From Bombardia bombarda (lineage: Eukaryota; Ascomycota; Sordariomycetes; Sordariales; Lasiosphaeriaceae), in assembly GCA_030512295.1 (NCBI GenBank), contig JAULSR010000001.1, positions 2,108,001 to 2,172,000 on the forward strand: a stretch of DNA of 64,000 bases, written 5' to 3'. A model generated the notes under the pieces. It saw only the letters and a list, made by a program, of their open reading frames with translations. It searched no databases and was not told the DNA's origin. Shown here in pieces: positions 22,622-33,977 of the stretch. Numbering within the stretch: position 1 is the stretch's first letter; the number at the start of each line of letters is the position of its first letter. The position numbers and the translations under genes are program-made.

Positions 22622-23981
22622 TGTGGCAGGTCTAAAGTTTAAGTTTTGCGCGGGCTTTTAGCGATTTCTATATATCCGCATCCGGATTCTAGCACCCGAG
22701 TGCGAGGCGCTTGATCGTCGGGGATTGTCGTCGTTGTCGCGGCGTTCGAGGTTTATGTCCAGAGAAAGGAGGGAGCTTAGGCTGGAGAGCTGTCGATTTT
22801 CCAATGCAAAGCCAAAAGTTTCGTCTCGATACCCCTTAGCAGGCGTGCATCATTGCAAGCCAGATTGACCACACATCGGGTTCGATGATAGCTGAGGAGG
22901 AGGAGGGCGAATATGGCGGTGGTAGTGGGGATACGGATACTCGGCGGTCGAGCGCCGTTCGTCGAGGCGGGCGGCCACTAATAACAAGGGTTCTCAGGGG
23001 GTGCGGTTGTTCGGTAGCAGTTCGCTGGCGGCTGTCTGTCTGTCAGCTGCGGGTTGCGGGCGCGCGCAGAACCAGGAGACCCAGTCGATCGTCAGGGACA
23101 GGTGTTTTGTTGTAGAACCGAGGACGAAAGTGGGTGACAGATGTGGACGACGTGGAGGAACAGGAAGGGCTGGAAGTGTGTATCGCAGAGGTGCAGGTCG
23201 TGTAATTACCAAAGTCGGCTGACGGTTGAGGGGCCCGGGGTTGGGACTGGCGCGTTCGTTCAAAAGAAATGGATCTCTTTGGCGAGTGTGCGTGGTGGAC
23301 TGCAGTGGTGGTGCTCTGTCGGCGTTCGGCGGCAGGCTGGTCGCAACTGGATCCCGCCCTGCGCCCTGCCAATAGTCTCAAAGGCCTTTGATAAGATTGG
23401 ATGATATTGATTTGTCCGCGCCTATCCGTACACTACCCACTGTGTACAGCGCTGACCCAGCGCTATCGTAGGAACGAATAGCCAGGTAGGGGTAGCTTCA
23501 ACGGGAAAGTGTGGCTGGTGACACCCCAGTAAGGGACTTGATTACCGCTCGATTACGCAGGAATTGCAAGGGCTGCAGGAGCACTTACAATTGTTACGTA
23601 TTTGTTAATTGATGAGGCAGAATGGTAGTGTAGATGCTTTGAGCCCTTCTGAACCAAGGCATACTAAGAAGACTCTTGATCTTTCTCGTGATTCTCCGTA
23701 GATATACTCTAGCGGCGCTGTGTAGAATGTGATATACGAATACAAGATGAAACTAAAACAATAAGTCATCCGAATTCCCAGCTATTCCGACGCTCTGCTG
23801 CACCTTGGCGGCCTGTCAACTGCCGTAATTTAGCGGGTAGTGGCTGTCCCGGCACCTGGATGGATCCATCCCGGGGGGATCTGTGACGATCTTTCGCCAG
23901 CCGACGTCACGAACGGACCTGCACCCGCCTCTCTTGCACCTTTTCACCCCCAGAAATGCCAGACAAGTTCTTGCCCGGAGG
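22622..23981. promoter_or_regulatory. Divergent promoter region AP-2 alpha / NDUFAF5
   Basis: 1.36 kb between two start codons. It contains a GAGGAGGAG-rich stretch near 22893-22910 and a short CTGT repeat near 23032-23043. Open frames in it have no coding character. Confidence 0.45.
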
Positions 23982-25093
23982 ATGCGGCTGAACTTCCCCA
24001 GAGCCTGCCGGCCGCAGCAATGGAGACCCATCATCGCGCGCCGGACCTACGCCTTCCAAGCACCCAGCGGTCCCATCTTCGACGTCTTCAATCGCAATAC
24101 CAAATGGCTGCAGAAGGAGAGGGCGGCCGCCAATGTCGAGCACAGCCGACAGGCCGACTACCTCAAAGATGAGGTCGCCGCTCGCGTTTGCGATCGACTC
24201 CAGGTAAGCAAGCAGCACGCCTACGTCTATCAATCGCTACGACCAACAACTAACCAAACCTCAGGACATCAAACGCCACTTCCCCCGCGCCCTCGACCTC
24301 GGCGCAAACTCGTGCAACATCGCGCGCGCCCTCTCCCGCCCGACACCCAACCACGACAACCCCGACGGGCCCCCTCCCCGCCCGCCGCAACCCGTATATC
24401 CGAGCTCGTCGCCGCCGACGCCTCGGAATCCCTCCTCTACCGGGACGCCGACCTCGACCCCACCACCAGTCCCATGCAACTAACCCGCCACGTCCTCGCC
24501 GACCCAGAAAGCCTCCCCTTCCCCCCGAGTCCTTCGACCTCGTCCTCAGCAACCTCAGCATGCACTGGATCAACAACCTGCCGGGCGTACTGGCCCAAAT
24601 CAACAGCATACTCAAACCCGACTGCCCCTTCATCGGCGCCATGCTGGGCGGCGACACGCTCTTCGAGCTGCGCACGTCGCTGCAGCTGGCCGAGCAGGAG
24701 CGCCGCGGCGGCATCTCGCCGCACGTGTCGCCGCTGGCCGACGTGCGCGACGTCGGCGGCCTGCTGCAGCGCGCCGGCTTCAAGATGCTGACGGTCGACG
24801 TCGAGGACATTGTGGTGGACTTCCCCGACACGTTTGCGCTGATGCAGGACCTGCAGGCCATGGGCGAGAGCAGCGCGATTCTCGGCCGCGAGATGGGCGC
24901 TATCGGGAGGGATGTTTTGTTGGCGAATGATGCGATTTATCGCGAGCTGCACGGGAACGAGGACGGCACGATCCCGGCGACGTTTAGGGTTATTCATATG
25001 ATTGGGTGGCGCGAGTCGGATGACCAGGTGAAGCCGCTGGCGAGGGGAAGCGGGCAGGTGAATTTGAAGGATATATTGGAGGGGGGTAAGTAA
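23982..25093 (+). CDS. NDUFAF5: Mitochondrial complex I assembly factor, NDUFAF5-like SAM-dependent enzyme, 2 exons, two apparent frameshifts
   Basis: The family is a class I SAM-dependent methyltransferase fold that in mammals hydroxylates an arginine of complex I subunit NDUFS7 during assembly in the matrix. Exons 23982-24203 and 24265-25093 join at CAG|GAC. The N-terminus is Arg-rich with no acidic residue in its first 25 positions, a typical mitochondrial presequence, then FDVFNRNTKWLQ and DYLKDEVAARVCDRL. Motif I is ALDLGANSCNIA. The frame then slips twice. The first slip lies between about 24345 and 24395 (C5 24370-24374 or C4 24376-24379), before RISELVAADASES; the second is at the C6 run 24521-24526, before ESFDLVLSNLSMHWINNLP. 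The C-terminal half (PDCPFIGAMLGGDTLFELR, GFKMLTVD, MGESSA, NEDGTIPATF) is intact to TAA 25091-25093. Two added bases would give about 350 residues, the normal family size. Confidence 0.88.
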
Positions 25094-25463
25094 ATAGCCT
25101 GTCGGTAGGTTGTGAAAAGGGATTGACTGTGTGTTTATGTTATGTGTATGTACCAATGTAAGAGGATGCCATTATTTCATGTTTCTTGTGATGTTCCATG
25201 ACGCTGTCGGTCTTCTTGACGCCCTTGTGTAAAAATTAGCAAAAGGTCAAGCTGACAGGCAGACGAGAACAACAGCGCCGTGATGCAGGATAAATCGGCC
25301 GCCATGCTGCCAGAGGAGAAGAAGTATGTATAGCTCTTGTTGGGATAGTTAAAGATGATCCCAACGGAGTTTACCTATTCACATCCTCCCCCATCCTCCT
25401 ACTCGTGGTCAAAACCACCCAAATCAAAAAACCCCAGAAACAAACGACCCATGATTACTCATT
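25094..25463. other. Convergent intergenic region between NDUFAF5 and ARPC5
   Basis: 370 bases shared by two converging 3' ends. Nothing else is evident. Confidence 0.5.
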
Positions 25464-26168
25464 TTATACCTTCCTCCAGTCCGTCATGCACCGCCCTATG
25501 CAGCCCATCCCAGCAACATCCACCACCTTCTCATGCCAACTAAGCAGCACGCTCATCGCCGCGCCCGTCGAGTCGCTCGACGCGCCAGCCCGCGCGCCCA
25601 CCTGGCTGAAGCCCGTCTGCTGCGGCGTCATGCCGCCTCGCACACCACTCGTCGGTGTCCGCGGTGCGCTGCTATCGCCCGAGCCAGATGCCGTCGTCGT
25701 AGCCGCCATGCCCTTGTACCTAAGCGACAGAAGAAACCCAGTCAGTTAATATCCCCACTCCAGCACCACCAGAGTTGCAACTCACAAATACTTCATCAAC
25801 ACATCCAAGCACTCGCTCCCGCCGGGCGTCGCGTAGATGCGCTGCAGCATGGGCGTCATGTCGCTGGCCTTGATCGACTGGAGGACCTCGATGACGGTGT
25901 GGAGGTGGGCGTCCTTGGCGGCGTCGGGGCCGTTGTAGACGGGGGTCTCGAGGGCGCCGCGCAGGGCGCCCTCGGCGTCACCGCCGCGCAGCAGCTGGCG
26001 CACCTGGCCGTTGATCTGGCGCACCTCGGCCTCGCTCGTCTCGGGCTGCGGCGGGTGCAGCGTCGACGTGTCGAAGTTGACGCTGGAGTCCTCGACCAGG
26101 GCGTCGATGTCGATGGTGCGCCAGGCGTCGCTGAGCGAGGCGGCCGTGTGCTGTTGGATGATGGACAT
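25464..26168 (-). CDS. ARPC5: Actin-related protein 2/3 complex subunit 5 (p16-Arc), 2 exons
   Basis: Small subunit of the Arp2/3 complex, which nucleates branched actin filaments at endocytic patches. Exons 25786-26168 and 25464-25719 join in frame (TAT TT|G TAC) to 212 residues. The N-terminal half has the family pattern AWRTIDID with an acidic run, then EVRQINGQVRQLLRGGDAEGAL and the ALETPVYNGPDAAKDAHLHT helix. The C-terminus (MSVLLSWHEKVVDVAG.GCIGRCMTD) is typical of ARPC5. A Ser/Gly/Thr-rich insert of about 45 residues lies between, at the start of exon 2, making this protein longer than the animal subunit of about 150 residues. The start ATG is in a CAAAATGTC context. Confidence 0.95.
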
Positions 26169-28350
26169 TTTGTTTTTGCTTCGTTTCAATCCTTTGTGTG
26201 TGAGGGGTGTGGTTGGTATTTTGAGGGTCGTTGGGATTGTGGTTTGGCTGCTGGGGAGGGTGTTGTTCGTGGTAGTTGTGGTGGTGTTGTAATTGGGAGC
26301 TCTCTCTGTGTGAGTTGATGGTGGGGGGAAAGTGGCTGGGCAGCCTGGGATTGACCTTGGGGAAGCAGTGCCCCTCACTGTAACAACTCACGTTGGGCGT
26401 CCCTTGGCTCGCTGTTCAGGAGGGACCCACCCACCCACCCGGCCAGCCTCCCTCCCTCCGACGTCTGGCGGTTGGGACTGTCATCCGGACCCGGAATCAG
26501 TTCCGGTGTCCTTGCTTTGAGAAAGTCTTGCTGTAGATGGGTTTGTACTTTAATACGTGTAACAACTTGCGCTCTTGATATTTTATACAACTGGTCATCA
26601 ATTACTTACTTCCCTCGTTACCTGTATTGATTGCGATATTTCAGTAATTTCCCCTTCTCACTCGCAACTTCTCGGCGTCGTCGTATCACGTACTTTCGAG
26701 CAGCCCATGACCCAGCTACACCACAGGGACAGCCGATGTCTATTTCATTCAGAGTTTGCAAGGGACCAGATAGTAGTTACTACCTAGATAGACCCGATAT
26801 ATATACTTCCTTGGGATCTGGGTCCGCACATTCGGGGTGGAGCATAAGGGTACAATATGGTATTGCTTGCTGATAGCTGCAACTATCCGAAATAACAGAA
26901 ATTTGCAGTCTTTGAAACTCAGACCAGTTGCTTGAGACAAATGTTTGTCAAGTAAGCAATTGGTCCCAGTTACTGGAACCTAACACTTGGTCCCTTTTAT
27001 CGATGGCTGCATACACGGTACAAGTTTATGTGGTAACTGACACGCAGGTTCTAAGTGTCGGAACCACATATTATCATTAAGTGTACTTGACTGATAACCA
27101 TGACAAAGATGGGCTTAGCCCAACAAATCCGACCATATCGAAAAGATACTTATATGTCAAGGCAAACTCCCCACCTATCTACTATACACCTACCTACTAT
27201 CCAGAGAGAGATATATAACACTTGTGCTTTATTTCTGTTTCCTCAACTCTGTCATCTATGACTTACCTGATCTCCAATGAGACTGGATTCAACTTTCAAT
27301 GTGTCTAAATTGTCAGATGGTCAGAGACCTTCCATTCTATACAAATTTAAGAGTCGTCAGGGACATGAAGCCATGGCTCGCGTGTTATGCCCCAACAACC
27401 CAGGGGGGAATGTAGGTAAGGTGTCGTGTCTCGTGTTTACGTTCCATGATAAGTTTCGCCGTACGCAATCAACGGTCAGGATTACATCGTCAAGCATTCC
27501 TTGATTGGACTATTTATTATAAACCTGCTAACGATTTGCACGTGCTGTAGTGACAGTATCTATTGCCAGTGAGAACGTTTATGTCACCGGGATTGATTAT
27601 GGTTAGTCTTAGTAACTTCACTTCTGCAGATATTTTATCTCGAACAGTTAGTCGTCGAACCTCAAGGCAAGTACGAGTGGTCTGAGTTACTGAAACTGAT
27701 CATGGTATACAGTACACATTGGACAGAAGCTCAGCTGTTATGGGTTGATCTGTATACAGTCGACCATATACTATAAATCGTTGAGATTAGGGATCAAAAC
27801 TGGCTGTCTATTGAACAAGAAGTCCATGTGCGTCAGTGATCTAGTTGGTGTACTATATAGCTTTGCATCGGGTATATATTTCTTGGATGAACCTGGAGTA
27901 CTGGAAATATGTGTATATGTGAGAAGATATACTAGAATCCATGAGTCGAGCATTTGTAGATGATACTCAGCCATAAGAAAGGTTTTGTCAGTCATCACAG
28001 CCAGATCAAGCCCCCAAAAGGTGTCTGTCCGCATACCTGATTTTGTCAGCCAGCAATGAAACATCAATGCTCTTCTTCCTATTTCTATTCGTACTTTCTT
28101 TTCTTTATATTCTGGACCCTATTACATCTGTTATACGTATACGGTGTATACCGTTAAGTAAACGGTCCCTCCCCAGCCATCGATATGAACCCCGATAGAC
28201 ACAGATTCACTCAAGGTAACGGGTACATGATGAAAACCCTTTCTTTTTCTTTTTCCGAACCTAGACCAGACATGTACCGATACATCTAGACCTACTACCT
28301 GGGTTATCTCACCAAGGGGCTATCCGTTAACAAGAAGATCATCAGTTCCG
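26169..28350. other. Gene-poor block, part 1: AT-leaning sequence
   Basis: ARPC5 upstream region, then a visibly AT-richer stretch (about 26550-28350) rich in TATA/ATAC words. The longest open frames are below 100 codons and have no recognisable content. The composition would fit a decayed, RIP-mutated repeat, but I see no terminal repeats or transposase fragment, so that is only a possibility. Confidence 0.4.
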
Positions 28351-30126
28351 GGTGTGCGGAGCAGATCCCGTTGATCTAGATGGCCTGGCTGGACCTCTCT
28401 CGTCCCTCGTCCTCGCTCTCGTCCTCGCCGACCTGACCCGACGATCTGTTTCTGTGTGCAGCCCGGGCACCTGGTTGTCGAATACCGTCAAACCAAAGTA
28501 GCAAGTCACTTTGCAAGATGCCTCCAAGACCGCATTCGGATCACTAAATCAGCCTCGAGCTACCACTAGCCCACCTTCCCCCCTGCTTTGAGGCTAGCCT
28601 CCGCTCGCTCTGGTGCCCTGATCGTCAACTGGGGGAGTGGGAACGCTGCGAGCAAATTATTCCCCCGGCCCCACAGCGAATAAAATGGACGGGCGCCACT
28701 TGTATGGAAACCGTGGTGCCGGGTTAGCTACCGAGAGGCCACTTTTCCATTCTTACCTTGTTGCAGTAACAATCGTCTGCAAACCTGAAACCACCAGGGG
28801 AGAGAGCTGTGGGCCGTTTTAATCAGTATTCCCTGTCTGTCCTTTTGTCAACGGAGGTACCTTTTTTTTTTCTTTTCTCTGTTAGCGTATTGGCGTATTG
28901 CTGGTATTTTCTTATTCATCAAATGAGAAAAGCAGGCCGCCGATTCTGTCTGGTAGTGGCCAGCGCTGATGTAATTGGGAGGTTTACCTACCGTATCATG
29001 TTGACTGCACCACACACATCGCATTGCCAATTACCAAAACGCAGGTAGTCGTGCTTTAGCTCACCACATCACCTACACCTAAGTTAATAGCGGGTGAAAA
29101 TCTGCCCCAATGAAGCGCCAGTTCGATCGTTCCTGGATATGAGTGGACATCAACACGCCGTCGTCGACGCCGTCGCCCGTCGCGCCTCGTGTCTTCTCCC
29201 AGACGAGCTAGATGACAAGAGTCGAGACAGACAGGCCCCGGCGGCACTCACTCAATTCAGGCAGGGGGTCCCTGTCCCATCCGTTGGGACCCTTTTTGCC
29301 ATTCCATCTGATAGTGGAGAATAGGGAAAAACGCTGTGGATCTTATCATCTTCTAGAAGAAAAGAGAAATGAGGCTTGGGGAGGTGAGAGGCCGAATCGA
29401 TGGGGCGCGGAAGAGGACGTCCTTCGTTCCTATTTGTTCCTACTGAGAGCCCGGCTCATCCCTTGGCTCTCAATTTGGTGGCGTCGCTTTTGGGTGTGAA
29501 GAGGATTTGCGGAATGATTGCCTCCCCATGTTCAGCCCGTTCAGGGTACCTGTCGAAGGGCCTGTTCAGGGGACCTGGACCTGTGGGTGGACGCGCCGAC
29601 CTCCCATGCAGGAAGGGGCAGATGCAGGCTTGATGCAGCCAAGCACCTGAGAGAGAGTCGAGGCGACTCACAACCTCGAACTGGATTGACACTTGACACC
29701 TGACAGCTAACAGGGGATGGCAAGGGAGGGGACCCTGAGGACTGAGTAAGCTCTTGGCCAGAAATCGCCGGAATGGCTCCGCGGGAAGAAAAAGATGGAA
29801 CCCTCTTAGGCGCCAACTCCCAACAGCAGTAAGTTCCGTACGCCATATCGCATCGATCGTCTGAAATCGCCCACCGGTAATATTAAAACCGCCCTAACCA
29901 GCAAACAGCTATGACCGGGACAGGGGGGCTGACTCTCTTTCCCACGTTGTTTTCTTATCGTTTGGGTGCGCGGCGTGGGCGTGGTAGGGTGGCTTGAGAA
30001 GGCGCGGCCGTTCGTCGTCTGGGGTGCTCGGTGAAAGCAAAGGGACAAAACAGGGGACTTCTCGGGGCTACTGAATTGCTTTTGACCTGCCGAATAGGGA
30101 GTTACGGTTATGCAAGCTGACAGGCC

Positions 30127-30143
30127 GGGGGGGGGGGGGGGGG
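30127..30143. repeat. Homopolymer run of 17 G
   Basis: Seventeen consecutive G on the plus strand, followed by GATGGGGGG; a likely G-quadruplex former and an unreliable spot for length calling. Confidence 0.9.
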
Positions 30144-31526
30144 ATGGGGGGTCGCGTCAGGGCAATTCGAAACGGGAGACGGAGCTGGGATAGAAACAAG
30201 TCCCACCTATTACTTATTTTTTTCAGTTCTCTCTCTTTCGCTTACCACGTCATGTTTGGGGGGGGGGGAGAACTTGAATGGGGGTGGGGGTTTCAATACA
30301 TACACGAGAAATTGAGCGTATTTACCAGAAAAAGTATGACTATCAAAAACCCCCACACAAATGGTCCCAGGATCGGGTTTTTAAACCATTTAAGGAACAT
30401 AAAAAAGAGCGCATCGCAGGCTGAGATGGAAAAGAAAAGAAAGACGTCTCAGTAGGAAAGACATTCATTCCGTTGCTTGGAGTCCCCACGGTCCGAGGTA
30501 CAGTTAGATGCACCGTAATAGAAACATGACTGCATCAGACGGAGTATCCATGTCATCATTTCGAGAGGTGGCTGTGCACGAGCCGACCGTTACTTCGCAA
30601 GGACGGCTACTACTCGTAGCAGTTATGAATACCAACTGGCCAGTATTACACTGCATGTTGACACATAATAATACTTTAAAAGGAAAGATAATTGAAAAAA
30701 AAAAAAACAGGAAAAGAAAAGGGAGTCATTCAACCTCGAGTCACAAACTATACATGATCTATAACCATAGCCAAATGACGAATCACCAACAACCCAACCG
30801 ATCAAAGCGACGATGAGTATTTAATCAGAAACAAAAAAAAAGATGGTGGTTGCAAGAGACGGAAAAGGTGACCTGTCACGTCAAAGCATCTCCCCGGGCG
30901 CCACCAAGCGCACCGCGCAAAGGCCAGAAGTGTACCCCGGCGACATGGGGCCCAGCGGCCTTTCCCGGTGCAGCACGCGGACGGGACCCAGGACCGCAGC
31001 CCTGGGAAGCAAAGCTGTCCAGAAGCCCTGCAACCTCCTTTAAACTTGCATTAGCGTCCACCCTGTTGTGGTTCCCCCACCCCGCGCTTCCACCTTCCCT
31101 CCCCCCCTCCCTTACGAACACAAAGTCCAACCTAACGCACCCAGAAGGAGAAGAACGAACAAAAAAAGAGTAGCTTGTCTGCCCGGTCCTTGTCACCCGC
31201 CTTGTCTCAAAGTCCCGTGAAATTTTTTATCTCACAAGTTTCTTCTTTTGCTCTGATCTTGTCGCTACGAGAGAGGCATTTTCCTTGTGTCTCACATCGT
31301 TACTCACCAACGGCAAATCTAACAAACATCAAACAAAACTGGGAAATAAATGCCTATCTCTGCGCGGGCGGCATGTTCGGCTTCTGAACAACAGCAGGCA
31401 ATGTGCAGCGAGGCTACCTTGCCTTATTACCAGTCACCTGAGTTACCGCCACCTGCATCAGGCAGACAAGCTCAACAACACCCGCCCAGCTAGAACCTGA
31501 CAAGCCCAAAACTGGCTGACTGGGTA

Positions 31527-31543
31527 CCCCCCCCCCCCCCCCC
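31527..31543. repeat. Homopolymer run of 17 C
   Basis: Seventeen consecutive C on the plus strand, 1.4 kb from the G17 run and its exact complement in length. Pairing between the two is possible but unsupported. Confidence 0.9.
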
Positions 31544-31729
31544 TTCTCCTTCCCCCCGCCTCCCCCCACTTGCATTCGAACCTACCCTCCTCCCCGCGGC
31601 TAGCCCGGAGTCAGCTCCGGCGTCAGCCTACCGGGACGCCTATCAGACAAACAGCTAGACAGGCCGACCGGCCAAATGGAATCACGATGATACCCGAGCA
31701 GCAAGGCAGGTAGGACCGCAGGTCAAGGT

Positions 31730-31747
31730 ACCTCACCTTGGTGAGGT
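31730..31747. repeat. 18-bp perfect inverted repeat
   Basis: ACCTCACC and GGTGAGGT flank a two-base TT centre. It begins inside a GGTACC site. Confidence 0.65.
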
Positions 31748-32272
31748 TGTGCACGAACTTCCCGAATCTGACATCATATCGGTCACATCCAACCAACCCC
31801 TCGACACGACACGTCCTCCTTTTTGTCAAAGCGAGTGAGTGCCCCTTGTGCTACACAACCATCCTTTATTCCGGCGAAAATAGCCTGGCACACACACACA
31901 CGTAGTCACAGGATACTGCGACTGCGGCAACCGCGGCGGCGACGGCGGATGAGAGAAACAGGAGTCGGGTAGCTAGTCAAATCAAACGAGACAGACAGTG
32001 TCGTACTAAAAACCATGCCATGCCATGCCATGCCATATGCCCTACCCTACCACCAAACCACGCATTTTCACTCGCCTGATCACTGTGTTTGGTGTTTGTG
32101 TGTTCGTAATGTCCATGCGCATCCAACTATGTAATACAAGCAAAAGAACTGCCCGAAAAGAGCAACATATCATTCGCGAATATAGACAGCCAACAACAGA
32201 AACAGGCAATTCCCTTCTTGGCGGTGCTGCACCACTTTGAACAACGACAAATCAGTCAACCACCAGGCCACA

Positions 32273-32440
32273 ATGATGAAACTCCCAGCGCATTTCTTCC
32301 TTCTTGTCCTCCCATCCTATTGTGTCGGCCCTATAATTGTGGATCGAGACGAGGCGACCTTCCACTCATATCCCGAGTTGAGAACAAGACTGGTCGACCG
32401 AGGATTTGATTGTCAGATGACCACAGGCATATGCAGATGA
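32273..32440 (+). CDS. Weak candidate: 55-residue small secreted peptide
   Basis: An ATG in a good context (CCACAATGATG) opens 55 codons ending at TGA 32438-32440. The first 19 residues (MMKLPAHFFLLVLPSYCVG) have the charge and hydrophobic core of a signal peptide with a plausible cleavage site, and the mature part of 36 residues has two cysteines near its end. Codon bias is only moderate, no homolog is recognised, and the surrounding 22 kb is otherwise non-coding, so this could be chance. No splice sites are needed. Confidence 0.25.
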   Translation: MMKLPAHFFLLVLPSYCVGPIIVDRDEATFHSYPELRTRLVDRGFDCQMTTGICR

Positions 32441-33732
32441 CGCCAGTAACAGATAAGAGACATTGTGTAAACAGAACAAATCAGGACAGAAGAACTCGAA
32501 AAGAGGCAGGCATTCAGCTGGGTACCTTGCTGAATAGTCTTATTAACTTTCCTTCTCTCCATCTTCATAGGCTAACAGTGCGCCGATCACCGGCAGTACC
32601 GTATTTGATACATCAGAAAAACTCAGCTGTAGAATAAGAAACGAAAACAAAGTCATGTTGCGCCAGCATTCTGATTTTAATGGCTGGCTCGCTGGGTATT
32701 GACAAAAAAGCAAGACAAAACTTCAATAGTCTGATATGAAATAATATGAATTCTCTCTCGAGTAGATATTTCCTCGTCCATGCTGACGTATCTAAGCTGT
32801 GAAGCCTATCATATGTCCTATAGTATACACACAAACACAAGTCTAACTATAGTGCGAAAGATGGAAAAAAGCCCAAAAAGGAAAAAAAAAGACCAAGGGG
32901 TATCATCTATGAACATGGATCCAGCCAAGCACCTTGGGATGGCCAGGACAAATGGGGAAAGTGTGGGTTTCCTCCGAATATCCAACAGCTTGTGTACAGT
33001 ATTGATAACACACACTAAAAGGAAAAAGAGCCTATTTCCATCCCCCGTGAGGAGGCAAGCCGCATCTCCAAAGGATGACAGGAAACCAAAAACCAAAAAA
33101 AAAATACACGCAGTAGTCTAGATGCACCCAAAAAAATCAGTTCTTTTCCGATCGTCCCAACTCTTTCCAGTGCCAAAGAAATCCCCTCCCAAACAAACCC
33201 GCCTCCCTCCGCCGACAATTAAGAGAGAAAAGCCGTTTGATTTTTCTGTTCCGCCAAAATACCAAGCCCTCCCTGCCCTGTCCCAGGGCAGAGCAGAAAA
33301 TCCGAGTTCATTGAGATCGAGAAACGATTGTTGAAAAGTGGCGAGCCAATTGCTCTAGCCAAAGTTCGCATGATCCCCTTTCCCAGAGAAGCAAATCCCA
33401 TCCCAGAAAGAAACAAAAACCCCGTCTATAATAAACGCCGTGCCACTGACATAGAAAATAAAATCCTTGTCCCCAGTATGAGAACCCCGTTGTTGTTTCC
33501 TTTTTTTCCTTGCTGCTGGGAAGCAAAGTGTGGCAGTGAGCCGAAATATGTAGTGTGGAAAAGAAAAGGGTGATTAAAATGGTGTATCGAAGGAATTGCG
33601 TGATCGCTTGAGGAAAAAAAAAGTGGTTTGCTGAAAAAAGTTGACAAGAGTTGTTACAGGCGATATTAAGTTGTATGTCGACAGACAGATTGAGCATCAG
33701 CGACCACACTGCGGTGGTGGATTGAGTCGCGT

Positions 33733-33756
33733 TTGTTGTTGTTGTTGTTGTTGTTG
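33733..33756. repeat. (TTG)8 trinucleotide repeat
   Basis: Eight TTG/GTT units just downstream (minus-strand sense) of the small ORF at 33857-33977. Confidence 0.85.
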
Positions 33757-33856
33757 GCGGTGAAAACTGTTTGTTCGCGCCAGGAGAGCGAATCAAGGGA
33801 TGCGCGCATCAGATCGCCTCTCCCTGAATGAATGCATTTTCGAGGAGCGCCATCCA

Positions 33857-33977
33857 TTACCGAGGCTTTGGTGGTGGCGGCTTGGGGACACCAGTGGTGT
33901 CGTAGGCACCGCGGCCGAAGTTGACCGATTGCGACTCTCTGACGATCATTGTGACGTTGTGTATGCGGGAGACTGAG
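33857..33977 (-). CDS. Candidate small-protein exon with strong codon bias, 5' end unresolved
   Basis: On the minus strand, a frame ending in TAA (33857-33859) uses mostly C- and G-ending codons, like the confirmed genes. From the ATG at 33949 (context CACAATG) it encodes 30 residues: MIVRESQSVNF, then GRGAYDTTG and a proline-rich basic tail PKPPPPKPR. A good acceptor (CTACCAG, with a TGCTAAT branch-like site upstream) precedes it at 33978. It pairs with a GTGAGT donor at 34223-34228 after a 57-nt exon (34229-34285), which itself begins at a TTTCAG acceptor and keeps the frame open. The upstream exon is not resolved, so the start may be ATG 33949, an unspliced ATG at 33997, or further upstream. 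I do not recognise the family. Confidence 0.4.

Larger units (their letters stand above)
28351..33856. other. Gene-poor block, part 2
   Basis: No conserved protein frame is visible. Contents are a G17 run (30127-30143), G10 near 30259, a C17 run (31527-31543), the hairpin at 31730-31747, CCATG repeats near 32013-32036, an ACACAC stretch near 31891-31902, five GGTACC palindromes between 28856 and 32527, and a weak small secreted ORF (32273-32440). Composition is mixed, with purine-rich and pyrimidine-rich stretches that resemble long untranslated or promoter DNA. Confidence 0.4.

Noticed and set aside
31570..31590. Minus-strand GGTTCGAATGC, also B-box-like
   Set aside because: Same missing C, and no cloverleaf can be drawn.
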